DNA of 64,000 nt from Pseudomonadota bacterium (GTDB lineage: Bacteria > Pseudomonadota > Gammaproteobacteria > Burkholderiales > Ferrovaceae): positions 310,001 through 374,000 of the forward strand of contig JAJZBQ010000001.1 in NCBI GenBank assembly GCA_021798835.1, written 5' to 3'. Within the stretch, counting starts at the first letter, position 1. Each line of letters begins with the position of its first letter. The notes beneath the pieces were generated by a model. It was not told the DNA's origin, made no database searches, and saw only the letters and a program-made list of their open reading frames with translations. Position numbers and translations under genes: made by a program. Below are positions 24,422 through 34,241 of the stretch, in pieces.

Positions 24422-24961
24422 ATGGCGGTGCGTCCGATACTGCGCATGGGGCACTCCCTTTTGCGGGCAGTTGCCAAGCCGGTGACAGAGGATCAATGGG
24501 CGGCGTTGCCGACACTGGTGGAAGACATGCTGGATACGATGCGTGCCGCTCGGGGAGTGGGGTTGGCAGCCCCCCAGATCGGGGTGGATTGGCGTGTGGT
24601 GGTATTTGGTTTTGAGCGGAGTGAACGTTACCCGGATGCACCACCGATTCCCCTGACGATACTGGTCAATCCGGTATGGAGTTTTTTGGGGTCAGAGGAA
24701 GAAGAAGGTTGGGAGGGATGTTTGTCAGTGCCGGGTTTGCGCGGTTGGGTGCCTCGTGCTGTACACCTTCGTTATGCAGGATGGGGGCTTGATCGGGTAT
24801 TTTTTGAGCGTGAAGTTGAGGGGTTTCACGCGCGGGTGGTTCAGCATGAATGCGATCATCTCGATGGAGTTTTGTATCCCGCACGGGTACGGGACTTCTC
24901 TCGTTTTGGGTTTATCGAGGAATTGTTTCCTGATCCCGATCAGCGTCCTGAATCAGACTGA
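24422..24961 (+). CDS. def: Peptide deformylase
   Basis: This metallopeptidase removes the formyl group from nascent proteins. All three motifs are present: GVGLAAPQIG, EGCLSVPG and QHECDHLDG, which supplies the HEXXH-type metal site with the Cys of motif 2. The 179-aa form starts at the ATG at 24422; an upstream in-frame stretch lies within galU. It is not beside fmt, the usual partner, so this may be a second deformylase. Its end overlaps convergent glnD by 9 nt. Confidence 0.95.
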   Translation: MAVRPILRMGHSLLRAVAKPVTEDQWAALPTLVEDMLDTMRAARGVGLAAPQIGVDWRVVVFGFERSERYPDAPPIPLTILVNPVWSFLGSEEEEGWEGCLSVPGLRGWVPRAVHLRYAGWGLDRVFFEREVEGFHARVVQHECDHLDGVLYPARVRDFSRFGFIEELFPDPDQRPESD

Positions 24962-27520
24962 TGCCGGGTTGAGGGCGGTCAGCAGGTCGTAACGCAATTG
25001 TTCCTGCTTTTCTGGCGATTCGAGGGTTTCGGTAGCAACGACGAAGACATCTTCCACCCGTTCTCCCATGGTGTTGATGCGTGCTTCATGAATATCGATG
25101 TCATGGCGTACCAGGATGTCGGCCAGACGATACAGCAATCCTGGCCGATCTCCTGCCATTACGGCCAGTGTTCGGTAGCCATTGGTTTCAGGTTCACCCA
25201 GCATGACTCGGGAAGTGAATGGAAAATGGCGCAGTTGCCGTGGAACGCGCGCATTGCGCGGGGGAGGCAGGGGGCCGGGGTGCATGAGTGCCGACTGCAA
25301 TTCGGTTTCTATGGATTTGAGGCGTGTGCGGTAATGTTCTGGGGCGCCGTGCTGTGGCATGATCTGGAACGTATCCAACGCTTGTTGATCGGATGTGGTA
25401 TCCAATTGTGCAGCCATGATGGCATGACCCTTGCGCTCGAAATATTCGCAGATATGGGCAAACAGCGCTTTTCGGTCCGGCGTATAGATCAGCACCTGGA
25501 AACCTTCTCCAATGGGAGAGAGGCGTGCTTTGACCACGGTTCGGGATAGTCCTGTGTGCCCCTGCAGGCTTCTCGCATGCCATGACAGATCGTTGACATC
25601 ATGTCGTTGAAAGTAGGCTTCTGTGACGAATTTCCAGAGTGAGACCTGCTCGGCAGCATCGATGCCGTAATGCCGCAACACCTTTAGCGTCTGTTGCTGG
25701 CGTGATAGCGGCAATATTGGGGTTGCAGCCTGCAATCCATCCAGGTACTGAGCGGTCAGCCGATACAGATCTTCCAGCAGTTTTCCCTTCCAGGCATTCC
25801 AGACTTTGGGGCTGGTGCCGCGGATATCAGCGACAGTGAGTAGGTAGAGCGCAGTGAGTTGACGTACGTTGACCATTCGTTCGGCAAAACGCATGATGAC
25901 CATGGAGTTGGACAGATCCTGTTTCTGGGCAACGGACGAAAATTCCAGATGTTGTTCTACCAGCCAACCGACCAGTTGTGTGTCTTCGCGCGGCAGATGA
26001 TGGCGACGGCAGAAATACAGGGCATCGGAGCGCCCCAGTTGAGCATGGTTGCCACCTCGACCTTTGGCGATGTCATGGAATAAGGCGGCCAGATAAAGGA
26101 GATCCGGACGGTCAAATTGCTGCATTAACTGGGAACAAAACGGGAATTCGTGATCAAAACGAGTCATCGAAAAGCGGCGCAGGTTGCGTACCACGCGCAG
26201 AGTGTGTTCGTCTACCGTGTAGACATGATACAGATCGTGTTGCAGTTGCCCGACGATTCGTCCAAATGCGGGGATATAGCGCCCAAGAATGCCGCAGTAG
26301 TTCATGCGGCGTAGGACATCAGCCGTGCGCGATGGTTGGCGCAGGATCTCCATGAATTGCTGTTGCGCGGCGCGCTCGGCGCGAAAATGGGCGTTGATGT
26401 GTTGTTTGCCGCGCCATACGGCGCGCAGGGCGGCGGGCGTGAAGCCGCGCAATTCCGGGTATTGCTGGAGTAGCAGAAAACCTCTGAAAATCAGGTGAGG
26501 GTCATGGGCCAGCACTGTTTCGGGTTGAGTTCCCAATAGATCACCCTGGCGCACGAAGGGGGCGCTGAGGGGTTCGGGTTCTGGCAGGGTGAGCGACAGG
26601 CCACTCAGTTGTTCGAGTAGGATGGCATTGAATAACACGACGCTTTTGGCGGCTTGGTAATACGCTTGCATCAGCGCTTCACTGGCGCGCCGCCGCGGGG
26701 TGTCCTGAAATCCCAATTGCAGAGCCAGTTCAGTCTGGTGATCAAACAGCAGACGGTCTTCGCGGCGCTGGGCCAGTCCATGCAGGCGAATGCGCAGGTC
26801 CTGCAAAAAACGCCACAACCCTTTGACTTGACGAAGTTCTTGGGGGGTGATGAGACCGGCGCTGACCAGGGCTGAGTAACTGGGAGTGAGGCCGGCTCCC
26901 CAGGCCATCCACAGTACCATGTGAAGATCGCGTAGGCCGCCCGGGCTTTCCTTCAGGTTGGGTTCCAGATTGAAGGCGGTGTCATGATATTTGCGATGGC
27001 GCTGCCGCTGTTCATCGAGTTTCTGTAAGCGAAACTGCGCGAGATTGAGTACGTTGGGGAGGGTGTCTGCCAGACGTTGGTGCAGTGCCCGATCGCCACA
27101 CAGGTAAAAAGGATCCGCCAGGGTAGTGGCAATGGTGACATCGCGCTGTGCTTCTGCCAGGCACTCCTCGAACGTGCGCACACTATGGCCGGCTTCCAGG
27201 CCGATATCCCAGAGAGCGCCAACGAATTGTTCGAGGCGTGAACGATGGGACTCGTCCTCTGGATGGGCCAGGAGAATCAGCAGATCGATGTCCGAATAGG
27301 GATAAAGTTCGCGGCGGCCGTATCCACCTACCGCGATCAGGGTTATGCCATGGCTGGGGAGCGAGTGAGAATTCCATAACTCGACCAGAATCGGGTCCAC
27401 GGTTTTTTGCCAGGTCTGAAGGAGCCGATGGGGAGATGGATGCGTCAGGTACTCGGCATGCAGACGCTGGCGGGTGGCCTGCAAATGGGCTTTGGTGGCC
27501 TGATGGGAAGTGGGGGACAT
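24953..27520 (-). CDS. glnD: Bifunctional uridylyltransferase/uridylyl-removing enzyme
   Basis: GlnD senses glutamine and modifies or demodifies the PII proteins that control nitrogen assimilation. The 855-aa chain shows the nucleotidyltransferase site GGYGRRELYPYSDIDLL near residue 70, a GlnE-like helical domain, the HD phosphohydrolase site LFHDIAKGRGGNH, and two C-terminal ACT domains for glutamine sensing (QVLIYTPDRKALF and TLAVMAGDRPGLLYRL). It lies 13 nt after map and is probably cotranscribed with it, which is the usual neighbourhood. Confidence 0.97.
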   Translation of the reverse strand: MSPTSHQATKAHLQATRQRLHAEYLTHPSPHRLLQTWQKTVDPILVELWNSHSLPSHGITLIAVGGYGRRELYPYSDIDLLILLAHPEDESHRSRLEQFVGALWDIGLEAGHSVRTFEECLAEAQRDVTIATTLADPFYLCGDRALHQRLADTLPNVLNLAQFRLQKLDEQRQRHRKYHDTAFNLEPNLKESPGGLRDLHMVLWMAWGAGLTPSYSALVSAGLITPQELRQVKGLWRFLQDLRIRLHGLAQRREDRLLFDHQTELALQLGFQDTPRRRASEALMQAYYQAAKSVVLFNAILLEQLSGLSLTLPEPEPLSAPFVRQGDLLGTQPETVLAHDPHLIFRGFLLLQQYPELRGFTPAALRAVWRGKQHINAHFRAERAAQQQFMEILRQPSRTADVLRRMNYCGILGRYIPAFGRIVGQLQHDLYHVYTVDEHTLRVVRNLRRFSMTRFDHEFPFCSQLMQQFDRPDLLYLAALFHDIAKGRGGNHAQLGRSDALYFCRRHHLPREDTQLVGWLVEQHLEFSSVAQKQDLSNSMVIMRFAERMVNVRQLTALYLLTVADIRGTSPKVWNAWKGKLLEDLYRLTAQYLDGLQAATPILPLSRQQQTLKVLRHYGIDAAEQVSLWKFVTEAYFQRHDVNDLSWHARSLQGHTGLSRTVVKARLSPIGEGFQVLIYTPDRKALFAHICEYFERKGHAIMAAQLDTTSDQQALDTFQIMPQHGAPEHYRTRLKSIETELQSALMHPGPLPPPRNARVPRQLRHFPFTSRVMLGEPETNGYRTLAVMAGDRPGLLYRLADILVRHDIDIHEARINTMGERVEDVFVVATETLESPEKQEQLRYDLLTALNPASV

Positions 27521-27533
27521 GATGTGCCCCTGC

Positions 27534-28331
27534 TTATCCTGCCGCAGAGGGGCTGCCGGCGGACAGAGTCAATACTTCGAATCCCACGTCGGTGACCAGA
27601 ATGGTGTGTTCCCATTGGGCAGATAGACTGTGATCGGCGGTGACGATGGTCCAGCCATCTCCCAACTGGCGGATATCTCGCTTGCCCGCGTTAATCATGG
27701 GTTCAATGGTGAAGGTCATGCCGCTTTTGAGTTCCAGGCCGGCACCGCGTCGTCCGTAGTGCAGGACTTGGGGTTCTTCATGAAAGGCGCGACCGATGCC
27801 ATGTCCGCAGAATTCGCGCACGACACTATAGCCAGCCTGTTCAGCGAAGCGCTGGATGGCGTGTCCGATATCGCCCAGATGGCGGCCTGGGGCCACGCAG
27901 CGAATTCCGTGCCACAGGGCCTCATAGGTCAGATCGCAAAGACGGCGTGCTTGTCGCGATACCTCGCCGACGCAGAACATGCGACTGGTGTCCCCGTGGA
28001 ATCCGTCTTTTATGACGGTGATGTCGAGATTGACGATGTCACCATTTTTTAGGATTCGGTCGCCGGGAATGCCGTGGCAGACTTGATGATTGATCGATGT
28101 GCAGATCGAACGAGGGTAGGGGCGGTGTCCTTTGGGGGCGTAATTCAGAGGGGCGGGGATGGTCTGCTGGACTTCTACCATATAGTCATGGCAGAGACGA
28201 TCCAGCTCATCGGTGGTGACACCGGGTTGGACGTGGGGGGTGATGTAATCGAGGACTTCCGAGGCCAAGCGGCCAGCGATGCGCATTTTTTCGATATCGG
28301 CGGGAGTCTTGAGAGTGACGGAAGCGGTCAT
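27534..28331 (-). CDS. map: Methionine aminopeptidase, type I
   Basis: Map removes the initiator Met from nascent proteins. Dinuclear metal ligands fall in GDIVNLDITVIKDGFHGDTS, FCGHGIGRAFHEEP, TIEPMINAG and the final Glu in QWEHTILVT. The 265-aa length and lack of an N-terminal extension fit type Ia. It is divergent from rpsB, the conserved arrangement in proteobacteria. Confidence 0.96.
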   Translation of the reverse strand: MTASVTLKTPADIEKMRIAGRLASEVLDYITPHVQPGVTTDELDRLCHDYMVEVQQTIPAPLNYAPKGHRPYPRSICTSINHQVCHGIPGDRILKNGDIVNLDITVIKDGFHGDTSRMFCVGEVSRQARRLCDLTYEALWHGIRCVAPGRHLGDIGHAIQRFAEQAGYSVVREFCGHGIGRAFHEEPQVLHYGRRGAGLELKSGMTFTIEPMINAGKRDIRQLGDGWTIVTADHSLSAQWEHTILVTDVGFEVLTLSAGSPSAAG

Positions 28332-28416
28332 GGATAGTTAAGTTGCTTGTGAATGACTTGACATGTTAACATAAAGGGCTTTTTTGTCATTCCACACGCC
28401 GGTCAGGATCAGGGTG

Positions 28417-28433
28417 CCCGCATTTGATGCGGG
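28417..28433 (+). promoter_or_regulatory. rpsB: Hairpin in the rpsB leader
   Basis: A perfect 7-bp stem (CCCGCAT/ATGCGGG) with a 3-nt loop lies about 50 nt upstream of the rpsB ATG. In gammaproteobacteria the rpsB leader folds into a conserved element bound by S2 to control its own synthesis; whether this hairpin is the counterpart is inference. A TTGACA at 28358-28363 could be a -35, but no good -10 follows. Confidence 0.35.
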
Positions 28434-28484
28434 TGGTTTCAGAGATCGGCGGCGGCTCAACCCTACCTATCTGAGGAGTATGTT

Positions 28485-29231
28485 ATGTCGGTTACCATGC
28501 GTCAAATGTTGGAAGCGGGTGTCCATTTCGGTCATCAAACCCGTTATTGGAATCCCAAGATGGCCCCCTATATCTTTGGCCATCGCAACAAGATTCACAT
28601 CATCAATCTGGAAAAAACATTGCCCCTGTACCAGGAAGCCATGGCGTTTGTGCGTCGCTTGGCCACCAATAATGGAACGGTCCTGTTCGTGGGAACCAAG
28701 CGTCAAGCGCGCGAAATCGTCCGTGAAGAGGCGCTTCGAGCCGGTGCTCCTTTTGTGGATCATCGTTGGCTGGGTGGCATGCTGACCAACTTCAAGACGG
28801 TCAAACAGTCCATCAAACGTCTGACCGACCTGAGTCAGATGATAGAAGATGGCTCGTTTGAGCGTCTATCCAAGAAAGAATCCCTGAATTATCAGCGCGA
28901 GAAGGAAAAACTGGAGCGCAGCCTGGGCGGGATCGTTGCCATGAACGGTGTTCCGGATGCCCTGTTTGTCATCGATGTCGGCTATCAGAAGAATGCGATC
29001 GTCGAGGCACGCAAGTTGGGAATCCCTATCATTGGGGTGGTGGATACCAATAACTCGACGGAAGGGGTGGATTATGTTATCCCTGGTAACGATGATTCCA
29101 CACGTGCCATTCGGTTGTACGCGCGGGGGGTTGCCGATGCTATTCTGGAAGGTCGTGCCCAGAGCCTGCACGAGTCAACCCTGGTTGCTGAAGAGTATGT
29201 CGAGGAAGAGGGCGAAGCACCGGATGCCTGA
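28485..29231 (+). CDS. rpsB: 30S ribosomal protein S2 (uS2)
   Basis: S2 binds late in 30S assembly near the mRNA exit. Typical blocks are [46 protein letters not shown] and [24 protein letters not shown] sequence. It is 248 aa with an acidic C-terminal tail. GAGGAG precedes the ATG. It opens the long envelope and translation gene cluster that runs to 44.1 kb. Confidence 0.98.
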   Translation: MSVTMRQMLEAGVHFGHQTRYWNPKMAPYIFGHRNKIHIINLEKTLPLYQEAMAFVRRLATNNGTVLFVGTKRQAREIVREEALRAGAPFVDHRWLGGMLTNFKTVKQSIKRLTDLSQMIEDGSFERLSKKESLNYQREKEKLERSLGGIVAMNGVPDALFVIDVGYQKNAIVEARKLGIPIIGVVDTNNSTEGVDYVIPGNDDSTRAIRLYARGVADAILEGRAQSLHESTLVAEEYVEEEGEAPDA

Positions 29232-29268
29232 AAGTGTGGCGAGAATTTGTCGGTAAATGAAATAGTCG

Positions 29269-29299
29269 GATCCCCCTCATCTTGAGGGCGGATCGTTTT
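29269..29299 (+). terminator. rpsB-tsf intercistronic hairpin (attenuator or partial terminator)
   Basis: An 11-bp stem with one bulged C (GATCCCCCTCA against TGAGGG-C-GGATC) and a 3-nt loop, followed by GTTTTG, sits between rpsB and tsf. E. coli also has a terminator-like element in this gap, which lets S2 and EF-Ts levels differ. The short T run suggests partial termination. Confidence 0.55.
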
Positions 29300-29316
29300 G
29301 TAGGGAGTCATGAAAG

Positions 29317-30201
29317 ATGGCGGAAATTACTGCGTTGATGGTGAAAGAGTTGCGCGAACTCACCGGATTGGGAATGATGGAGTGCAAGAAAGCGCTGAGC
29401 GAAGCGAATGGTGATCTTAAGGCGGCCGAGGATTTACTCAGGATTCGCAGCGGTGCCAAGGCCAGCAAAGCAGCGGGGCGCGTGGCGGCCGAGGGGGTGG
29501 TTGCCCTTTTTGTCAGCCAGGATTCCAAAATTGGAGCGTTGGTTGAAGTGAACTGTGAAACGGATTTTGTGGCGAAGAATGAATCGTTCATGGAATTTTC
29601 CCAGCAGGCAGCGGAGCAAATTGTGTTGCACAACCCTTCCTCGGTGGAGGCGTTGAGCCAGTTGTCGGTGGAAGGGGCTTCATTGGAAGCCAAGCGCCAG
29701 GCGCTGATCATGAAGTTGGGTGAAAACCTGACGGTGCGTCGTTTTACCCGCTTCGAGACTACGGGCCATCTGGCCCAGTATCGCCATGGGCAGCGAATTG
29801 GGGTTCTGGTGGATATGCAAGGAGGGGATGCAGCCCTGGGGCGCGATGTGGCGATGCATATTGCTGCAAGTAAGCCAGTATGCGTCAGCCGCAACGAAGT
29901 GCCGGCCGATTTGCTGGAGCGGGAACGAGAAATCTATCAGGCACAGGCATCGGAGTCGGGTAAGCCGGCCGAGATTGTGGCCAAAATGGTGGAAGGCCGA
30001 GTACAAAAATACCTTGGTGAAGTTACCTTGCTGGGGCAACCCTTTGTCAAGAACCCAGACCAGACCGTGGAAGCATTGCTGAAAGAGCGGGGCGCTGCGG
30101 TCAATCGCTTTGTCATGCTGGTGGTGGGCGAAGGGATCGAGAAAAAAGTTGAAAACTTTGCCGCAGAGGTTGCGGCTGCCGCTGGTTCAGCAGGAGTTTG
30201 A
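29317..30201 (+). CDS. tsf: Translation elongation factor Ts
   Basis: EF-Ts is the nucleotide exchange factor of EF-Tu. The N-terminal UBA-like domain with [20 protein letters not shown] is diagnostic, and the TDFVAKN motif ([12 protein letters not shown]) in the core contacts EF-Tu. The protein is 294 aa. A GTAGGGAG ribosome site lies about 11 nt before the ATG. It is followed closely by pyrH. Confidence 0.98.
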   Translation: MAEITALMVKELRELTGLGMMECKKALSEANGDLKAAEDLLRIRSGAKASKAAGRVAAEGVVALFVSQDSKIGALVEVNCETDFVAKNESFMEFSQQAAEQIVLHNPSSVEALSQLSVEGASLEAKRQALIMKLGENLTVRRFTRFETTGHLAQYRHGQRIGVLVDMQGGDAALGRDVAMHIAASKPVCVSRNEVPADLLEREREIYQAQASESGKPAEIVAKMVEGRVQKYLGEVTLLGQPFVKNPDQTVEALLKERGAAVNRFVMLVVGEGIEKKVENFAAEVAAAAGSAGV

Positions 30202-30203
30202 GT

Positions 30204-30926
30204 ATGACCCATGGTGCCCCGGTCTATCAGCGTATCCTTCTGAAATTGTCGGGCGAAGCCCTGATGGGAGAGGATGCCTATGGCATCAATCGGGTCACCA
30301 TTGATCGCATCGTAGCGGAAGTCGCCGCAGTGGTACGGCAGGGAGTTCAGGTGGCCGTGGTGATCGGGGGAGGTAACATTTTCCGGGGTGTTGCGCTGGG
30401 GGCAGAGGGAATGGATCGTGCCACAGCTGACTATATGGGGATGCTGGCGACGGTTATGAATGCGCTGGCACTCCAGGATGCCATGCGACGTGTGGATGTG
30501 GTCAGTCGTGTCCAGTCGGCGCTTAACCTTGAACAAGTGGCGGAACCCTATATCCGTGGCAAGGCGTTGCGCTATCTGGAAGAAGGGAAGGTGGTCATCT
30601 TTGCCGCAGGAACCGGTAACCCGTTTTTTACGACGGATACGGCAGCTGCTTTGCGGGGGGCTGAAATCAGCGCTCAGGTGGTGCTCAAGGCGACCAAGGT
30701 AGATGGTATCTATACTGCGGATCCCAATGTGGACCCACAGGCGCAACGCTATGCGCGCTTGACTTTCGAGGAAGCGATCGTCAACAACCTGAAAGTCATG
30801 GATGCAACGGCACTGACATTGTGCCGGGATCAGAATCTTCCGATCGGAGTGTTCAGTATTTTCAAGCCAGGGGCATTGTGGCGGGTGGTGATGGGAGAGC
30901 CGGAAGGAACCTTTGTGACCAATTGA
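30204..30926 (+). CDS. pyrH: Uridylate kinase
   Basis: PyrH phosphorylates UMP to UDP; it belongs to the amino acid kinase family and is regulated by GTP and UTP. Motifs: [24 protein letters not shown], the [16 protein letters not shown] block and [14 protein letters not shown] chose the ATG at 30204, with AGGAG 7-8 nt upstream, over a TTG two codons earlier that overlaps the tsf stop. The length is 240 aa. Confidence 0.97.
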   Translation: MTHGAPVYQRILLKLSGEALMGEDAYGINRVTIDRIVAEVAAVVRQGVQVAVVIGGGNIFRGVALGAEGMDRATADYMGMLATVMNALALQDAMRRVDVVSRVQSALNLEQVAEPYIRGKALRYLEEGKVVIFAAGTGNPFFTTDTAAALRGAEISAQVVLKATKVDGIYTADPNVDPQAQRYARLTFEEAIVNNLKVMDATALTLCRDQNLPIGVFSIFKPGALWRVVMGEPEGTFVTN

Positions 30927-30942
30927 ATGGTGAGGAAGCATC

Positions 30943-31500
30943 ATGGTAGCGGATATCAAAAAAACGGCTGAGCAGAAAATGGTAAAGTCAGTGGAGACTC
31001 TCAAGGCTGACTTGGCAAAGGTGCGTACCGGTCGTGCCCATGCAGGTTTGCTCGACCATGTGAGGGTGGACTACTATGGGACACCGACGCCGCTTAACCA
31101 AGTGGCGGTGGTGAATCTCATCGATGCGCGTACGCTGGGGGTTAATCCGTACGAAAAGAAAATGTCGGCGGCTATCGAAAAAGCCATCCGGGAATCCGAT
31201 CTTGGACTGAATCCGTCATCCCAAGGGGATTTGGTGCGAGTTCCAATGCCGTCACTGACCGAAGAACGCCGCCGCGATTTGACCAAAGTGGTGCGCAGTG
31301 AAGCCGAAGGAGGCAAGGTCGCCATTCGTAATGTGCGCCGTGATGCGTTGGCCCAATTCAAGGAGTTGGTGAAGGCCAAAACGCTATCAGAAGATGAAGA
31401 ACGCCGCGCTCAGGACGATATTCAGAAATTGACGGATCGCTTTATTCAGGAAGTCGATAAGTTGCTGGCGATGAAGGAAGCCGAACTGATGGCGGTGTGA
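30943..31500 (+). CDS. frr: Ribosome recycling factor
   Basis: RRF splits post-termination ribosomes with EF-G. The 185-aa, three-helix-bundle sequence carries [31 protein letters not shown] and the C-terminal [18 protein letters not shown]. It sits in the conserved tsf-pyrH-frr-uppS order, 16 nt after pyrH. Confidence 0.98.
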   Translation: MVADIKKTAEQKMVKSVETLKADLAKVRTGRAHAGLLDHVRVDYYGTPTPLNQVAVVNLIDARTLGVNPYEKKMSAAIEKAIRESDLGLNPSSQGDLVRVPMPSLTEERRRDLTKVVRSEAEGGKVAIRNVRRDALAQFKELVKAKTLSEDEERRAQDDIQKLTDRFIQEVDKLLAMKEAELMAV

Positions 31501-31513
31501 GGAAAGTGGCGAA

Positions 31514-32275
31514 ATGGCTCGCTTGAGTTCGACGCAACAAATTCCGCCCAGACGGGATATGCCGCGTCATGTGGCGGTGATCATGGATGGCAATGGGCGC
31601 TGGGCACGTCAGCGATTCTTGCCCAGGATCGCGGGTCACCAGCGCGGTAGTGAAGCGGTGCGCGTTTTCGTGGAAGCCGCCATGCAACGTGGTATTGCTC
31701 AAGTTACATTATTTGCTTTCAGCAGCGAAAACTGGCGACGACCGGCAGATGAAGTATCGCTGCTGATGTCCCTGTTTGTTCATATGCTGGAAAAAGAAGT
31801 CGATCGGTTACATGAGGTTGGTGTGCAGCTGCGTGTGATCGGTGACCGAACTGCCCTGAGCGCATCGCTACAGGAACTGATTGAAGCAGCCGAACAAAAA
31901 ACCCGTGGTAATCTCCGTCTTACACTGACACTGGCCGTCAACTATGGAGGGCGCTGGGATCTGTTGCAGGCGGTCAACGCTTGTATCGACAGTTTTCCTG
32001 ATCGACGAATCGGACGTGAATTGACCGAAGGCGATATCATGGCCCATCTGTCCTTAGGGGATATTCCCGAGCCGGATCTGTTTATTCGTACAGGTGGTGA
32101 ACAACGCATCAGTAATTTTTTATTGTGGCAGTTGGCGTATACGGAACTGTACTTTACTGCTACCTTATGGCCGGATTTTGATGGCGAGGCGCTGGATCGG
32201 GCGATCGAATCCTATCAGACCCGCGAGCGCCGTTTTGGCCGAACCAGTGAACAATGCTCCGTACCCGGCTCCTGA
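31514..32275 (+). CDS. uppS: Undecaprenyl diphosphate synthase (cis-prenyltransferase)
   Basis: UppS makes C55 undecaprenyl diphosphate, the lipid carrier for peptidoglycan and O-antigen. Catalytic motifs are [12 protein letters not shown] with the essential Asp, [11 protein letters not shown], and [18 protein letters not shown]. The length is 253 aa. It overlaps cdsA by 22 nt. Confidence 0.97.
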   Translation: MARLSSTQQIPPRRDMPRHVAVIMDGNGRWARQRFLPRIAGHQRGSEAVRVFVEAAMQRGIAQVTLFAFSSENWRRPADEVSLLMSLFVHMLEKEVDRLHEVGVQLRVIGDRTALSASLQELIEAAEQKTRGNLRLTLTLAVNYGGRWDLLQAVNACIDSFPDRRIGRELTEGDIMAHLSLGDIPEPDLFIRTGGEQRISNFLLWQLAYTELYFTATLWPDFDGEALDRAIESYQTRERRFGRTSEQCSVPGS

Positions 32276-33060
32276 CAGCTGGGGTGATGCTGGTCATCGT
32301 CGGCGCATCCCTGAGGTGGGGGACGTTCGCGTTGTGGGATGCGCTGGTGGGGCTGCTTGTAATCTGGGCTGGCTGGGAGTGGGCAGATCTGGTACGAATT
32401 GGCGGGTGGTTGCGTGGAGTCTATGGAGGCGCTCTGTTTCTGCTTTACCACGTGCTTGGACCAGAGGTTCAGAAAGTTGGCTTTTTGGTTTCCCTGCTTT
32501 TCTGGCTGGGAGTGGCTCCGCTGTGGTTGAACCGAGGGTGGAAAGTGGCCCCGATGGTGGGTCTGTGGCTGGGCTGCGTGATTATTCTCCCGACAGGCTG
32601 GGCTCTGGCTCTGTTGCGACAAGTGGGAGGGAATACGGTTTTGCTGGCGTTTATGGCTTTGGTCTGGATATCGGATACTGCAGCATACTTTTCGGGTAAA
32701 GCCTGGGGTCGACACAAGCTGGCTCCCTCGATCAGCCCGGGAAAAACATGGCAGGGAGTGGCAGGAGCAATAGCAGCGGTGACGGTGTATGGTCTGGGGT
32801 GGTGGTTTTTTGGCCAGCATGGAGACGGGATGATGGGGGAGGTGATGCGGCATTCTGGCTGGCTCTGGTTGCCGCTCCTGTGGTTGCTGACGGCGCTGGG
32901 CATTCTGGGAGATCTTTTCGAATCGTGGATCAAACGCTGCGCAGGAGTCAAGGATAGCGGTGTTGGATTGCCTGGGCACGGCGGAGTCCTGGATCGTGTG
33001 GATGCGTTGACTTCAACATTGCCACTGGCAGCGTTGTGGTTGTTGGTGGTCTTGCGATGA
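32254..33060 (+). CDS. cdsA: Phosphatidate cytidylyltransferase (CDP-diacylglycerol synthase)
   Basis: CdsA makes CDP-diacylglycerol, the precursor of all phospholipids. It is a polytopic inner-membrane protein of 268 aa with the family signature near the C-terminus: [19 protein letters not shown] followed by VLDRVDAL. An earlier conserved block is [19 protein letters not shown]. The stop overlaps the dxr start as ATGA. Confidence 0.95.
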   Translation: MLRTRLLTAGVMLVIVGASLRWGTFALWDALVGLLVIWAGWEWADLVRIGGWLRGVYGGALFLLYHVLGPEVQKVGFLVSLLFWLGVAPLWLNRGWKVAPMVGLWLGCVIILPTGWALALLRQVGGNTVLLAFMALVWISDTAAYFSGKAWGRHKLAPSISPGKTWQGVAGAIAAVTVYGLGWWFFGQHGDGMMGEVMRHSGWLWLPLLWLLTALGILGDLFESWIKRCAGVKDSGVGLPGHGGVLDRVDALTSTLPLAALWLLVVLR

Positions 33061-34241
33061 AGCCGCAGATGTTGACCATACTGGGGGCCACAGGGACGAT
33101 AGGGGTCAGTACATTGCAGGTGGTGGGGCTGCATCCTCAGCGTTACCAGATTTATGCGCTGACGGCGCATCACAATATCGATCGTTTGGCGGATCAATGC
33201 GCCGCATTTTCTCCCTGCGTTGCGGTGGTGGGGTCGGCTGCACAGGTGGATCCCCTGAATCAGGCGCTACGCACCCGACGGGTGCATCCCGTTCCGGAAA
33301 TTCTTTGGGGGCCGGAGGCACTTGCACAGGTGGCGTGCGCGGATCCGGTGACGACAGTGATGGCTGGTATTGTTGGAGCCGCTGGTTTGATGCCTACGTT
33401 GGCAGCAGCAAGCGCGGGAAAGAAACTGTTGCTGGCCAATAAGGAAGCATTGGTGATGTCGGGGGCCTTGATGATGGATGCCGTGAGGCGTTCAGGTGCC
33501 CAATTGTTGCCGGTGGATAGCGAACACAATGCAGTATTTCAATGCTGGCCTCAGGGACATGGACAGGCTGCAGGGGTGGAGAAAATCCTGCTGACGGCAT
33601 CCGGTGGCCCTTTTCTGGAAATGCCACTGGAAGCGCTGGCACGGGTGACCCCCGAACAGGCGTGTCGCCACCCGAAATGGCGCATGGGGAAAAAAATTTC
33701 CGTGGATTCCGCGACCATGATGAACAAGGGATTGGAGTTGATCGAGGCTTGCTGGTTGTTTGATCTTTCCCCTGAGCGTGTAGAAATTTTGATTCATCCT
33801 CAAAGTTTGGTGCACTCGCTGGTGGCCTATCAGGATGGTTCATTGCTGGCGCAATTGGGTCACACCGATATGCGTGTTCCCATCAGTCATGCATTGGCAT
33901 GGCCTGAGCGTCATACGTCGGGGGTTCCATTGCTCGATTTGACCACGACGGGTCCGTTGACTTTTCTCCCCTTGGATCGGCACAGATTTCCATCTGTGGA
34001 TTTGGCAGAGCAGGCGATCCGTGCCGGTGGGAGTGCTCCTGCCGTGTTGAATGCGGCCAATGAAGTGGCGGTAGCCGCGTTTCTGGAGGGGCGCTTGGGG
34101 TTCCGGGACATCCCCTACATTATCGCGGCGACGTTGGAACAGGATCACTTCGGGGATGTGGCGGATCTTGATAGCCTCATTGATGTGGATGTCCGTGCGC
34201 GAGTTAGCGCAGCACACCAGATTGAGAGTCGGGGGCGATGA
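33057..34241 (+). CDS. dxr: 1-deoxy-D-xylulose 5-phosphate reductoisomerase
   Basis: Dxr (IspC) is the committed enzyme of the MEP isoprenoid pathway and uses NADPH. It shows the dinucleotide-binding ILGATGTIGVSTLQV, LLLANKEALVMSG, the metal/substrate site in LLPVDSEHNAVFQ, and KISVDSATMMNKGLELIEA. The ATG at 33057 gives 394 aa and overlaps cdsA by 4 nt; an in-frame GTG 7 codons earlier lies within cdsA and is less likely. Its own 3' end overlaps rseP by 4 nt. Confidence 0.97.
   Translation: MKPQMLTILGATGTIGVSTLQVVGLHPQRYQIYALTAHHNIDRLADQCAAFSPCVAVVGSAAQVDPLNQALRTRRVHPVPEILWGPEALAQVACADPVTTVMAGIVGAAGLMPTLAAASAGKKLLLANKEALVMSGALMMDAVRRSGAQLLPVDSEHNAVFQCWPQGHGQAAGVEKILLTASGGPFLEMPLEALARVTPEQACRHPKWRMGKKISVDSATMMNKGLELIEACWLFDLSPERVEILIHPQSLVHSLVAYQDGSLLAQLGHTDMRVPISHALAWPERHTSGVPLLDLTTTGPLTFLPLDRHRFPSVDLAEQAIRAGGSAPAVLNAANEVAVAAFLEGRLGFRDIPYIIAATLEQDHFGDVADLDSLIDVDVRARVSAAHQIESRGR

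Noticed and set aside
28358..28363. TTGACA box as the rpsB promoter
   Set aside because: The hexamer is perfect, but at 16-18 nt spacing the sequence is T-rich with no acceptable -10, so I did not call a promoter.
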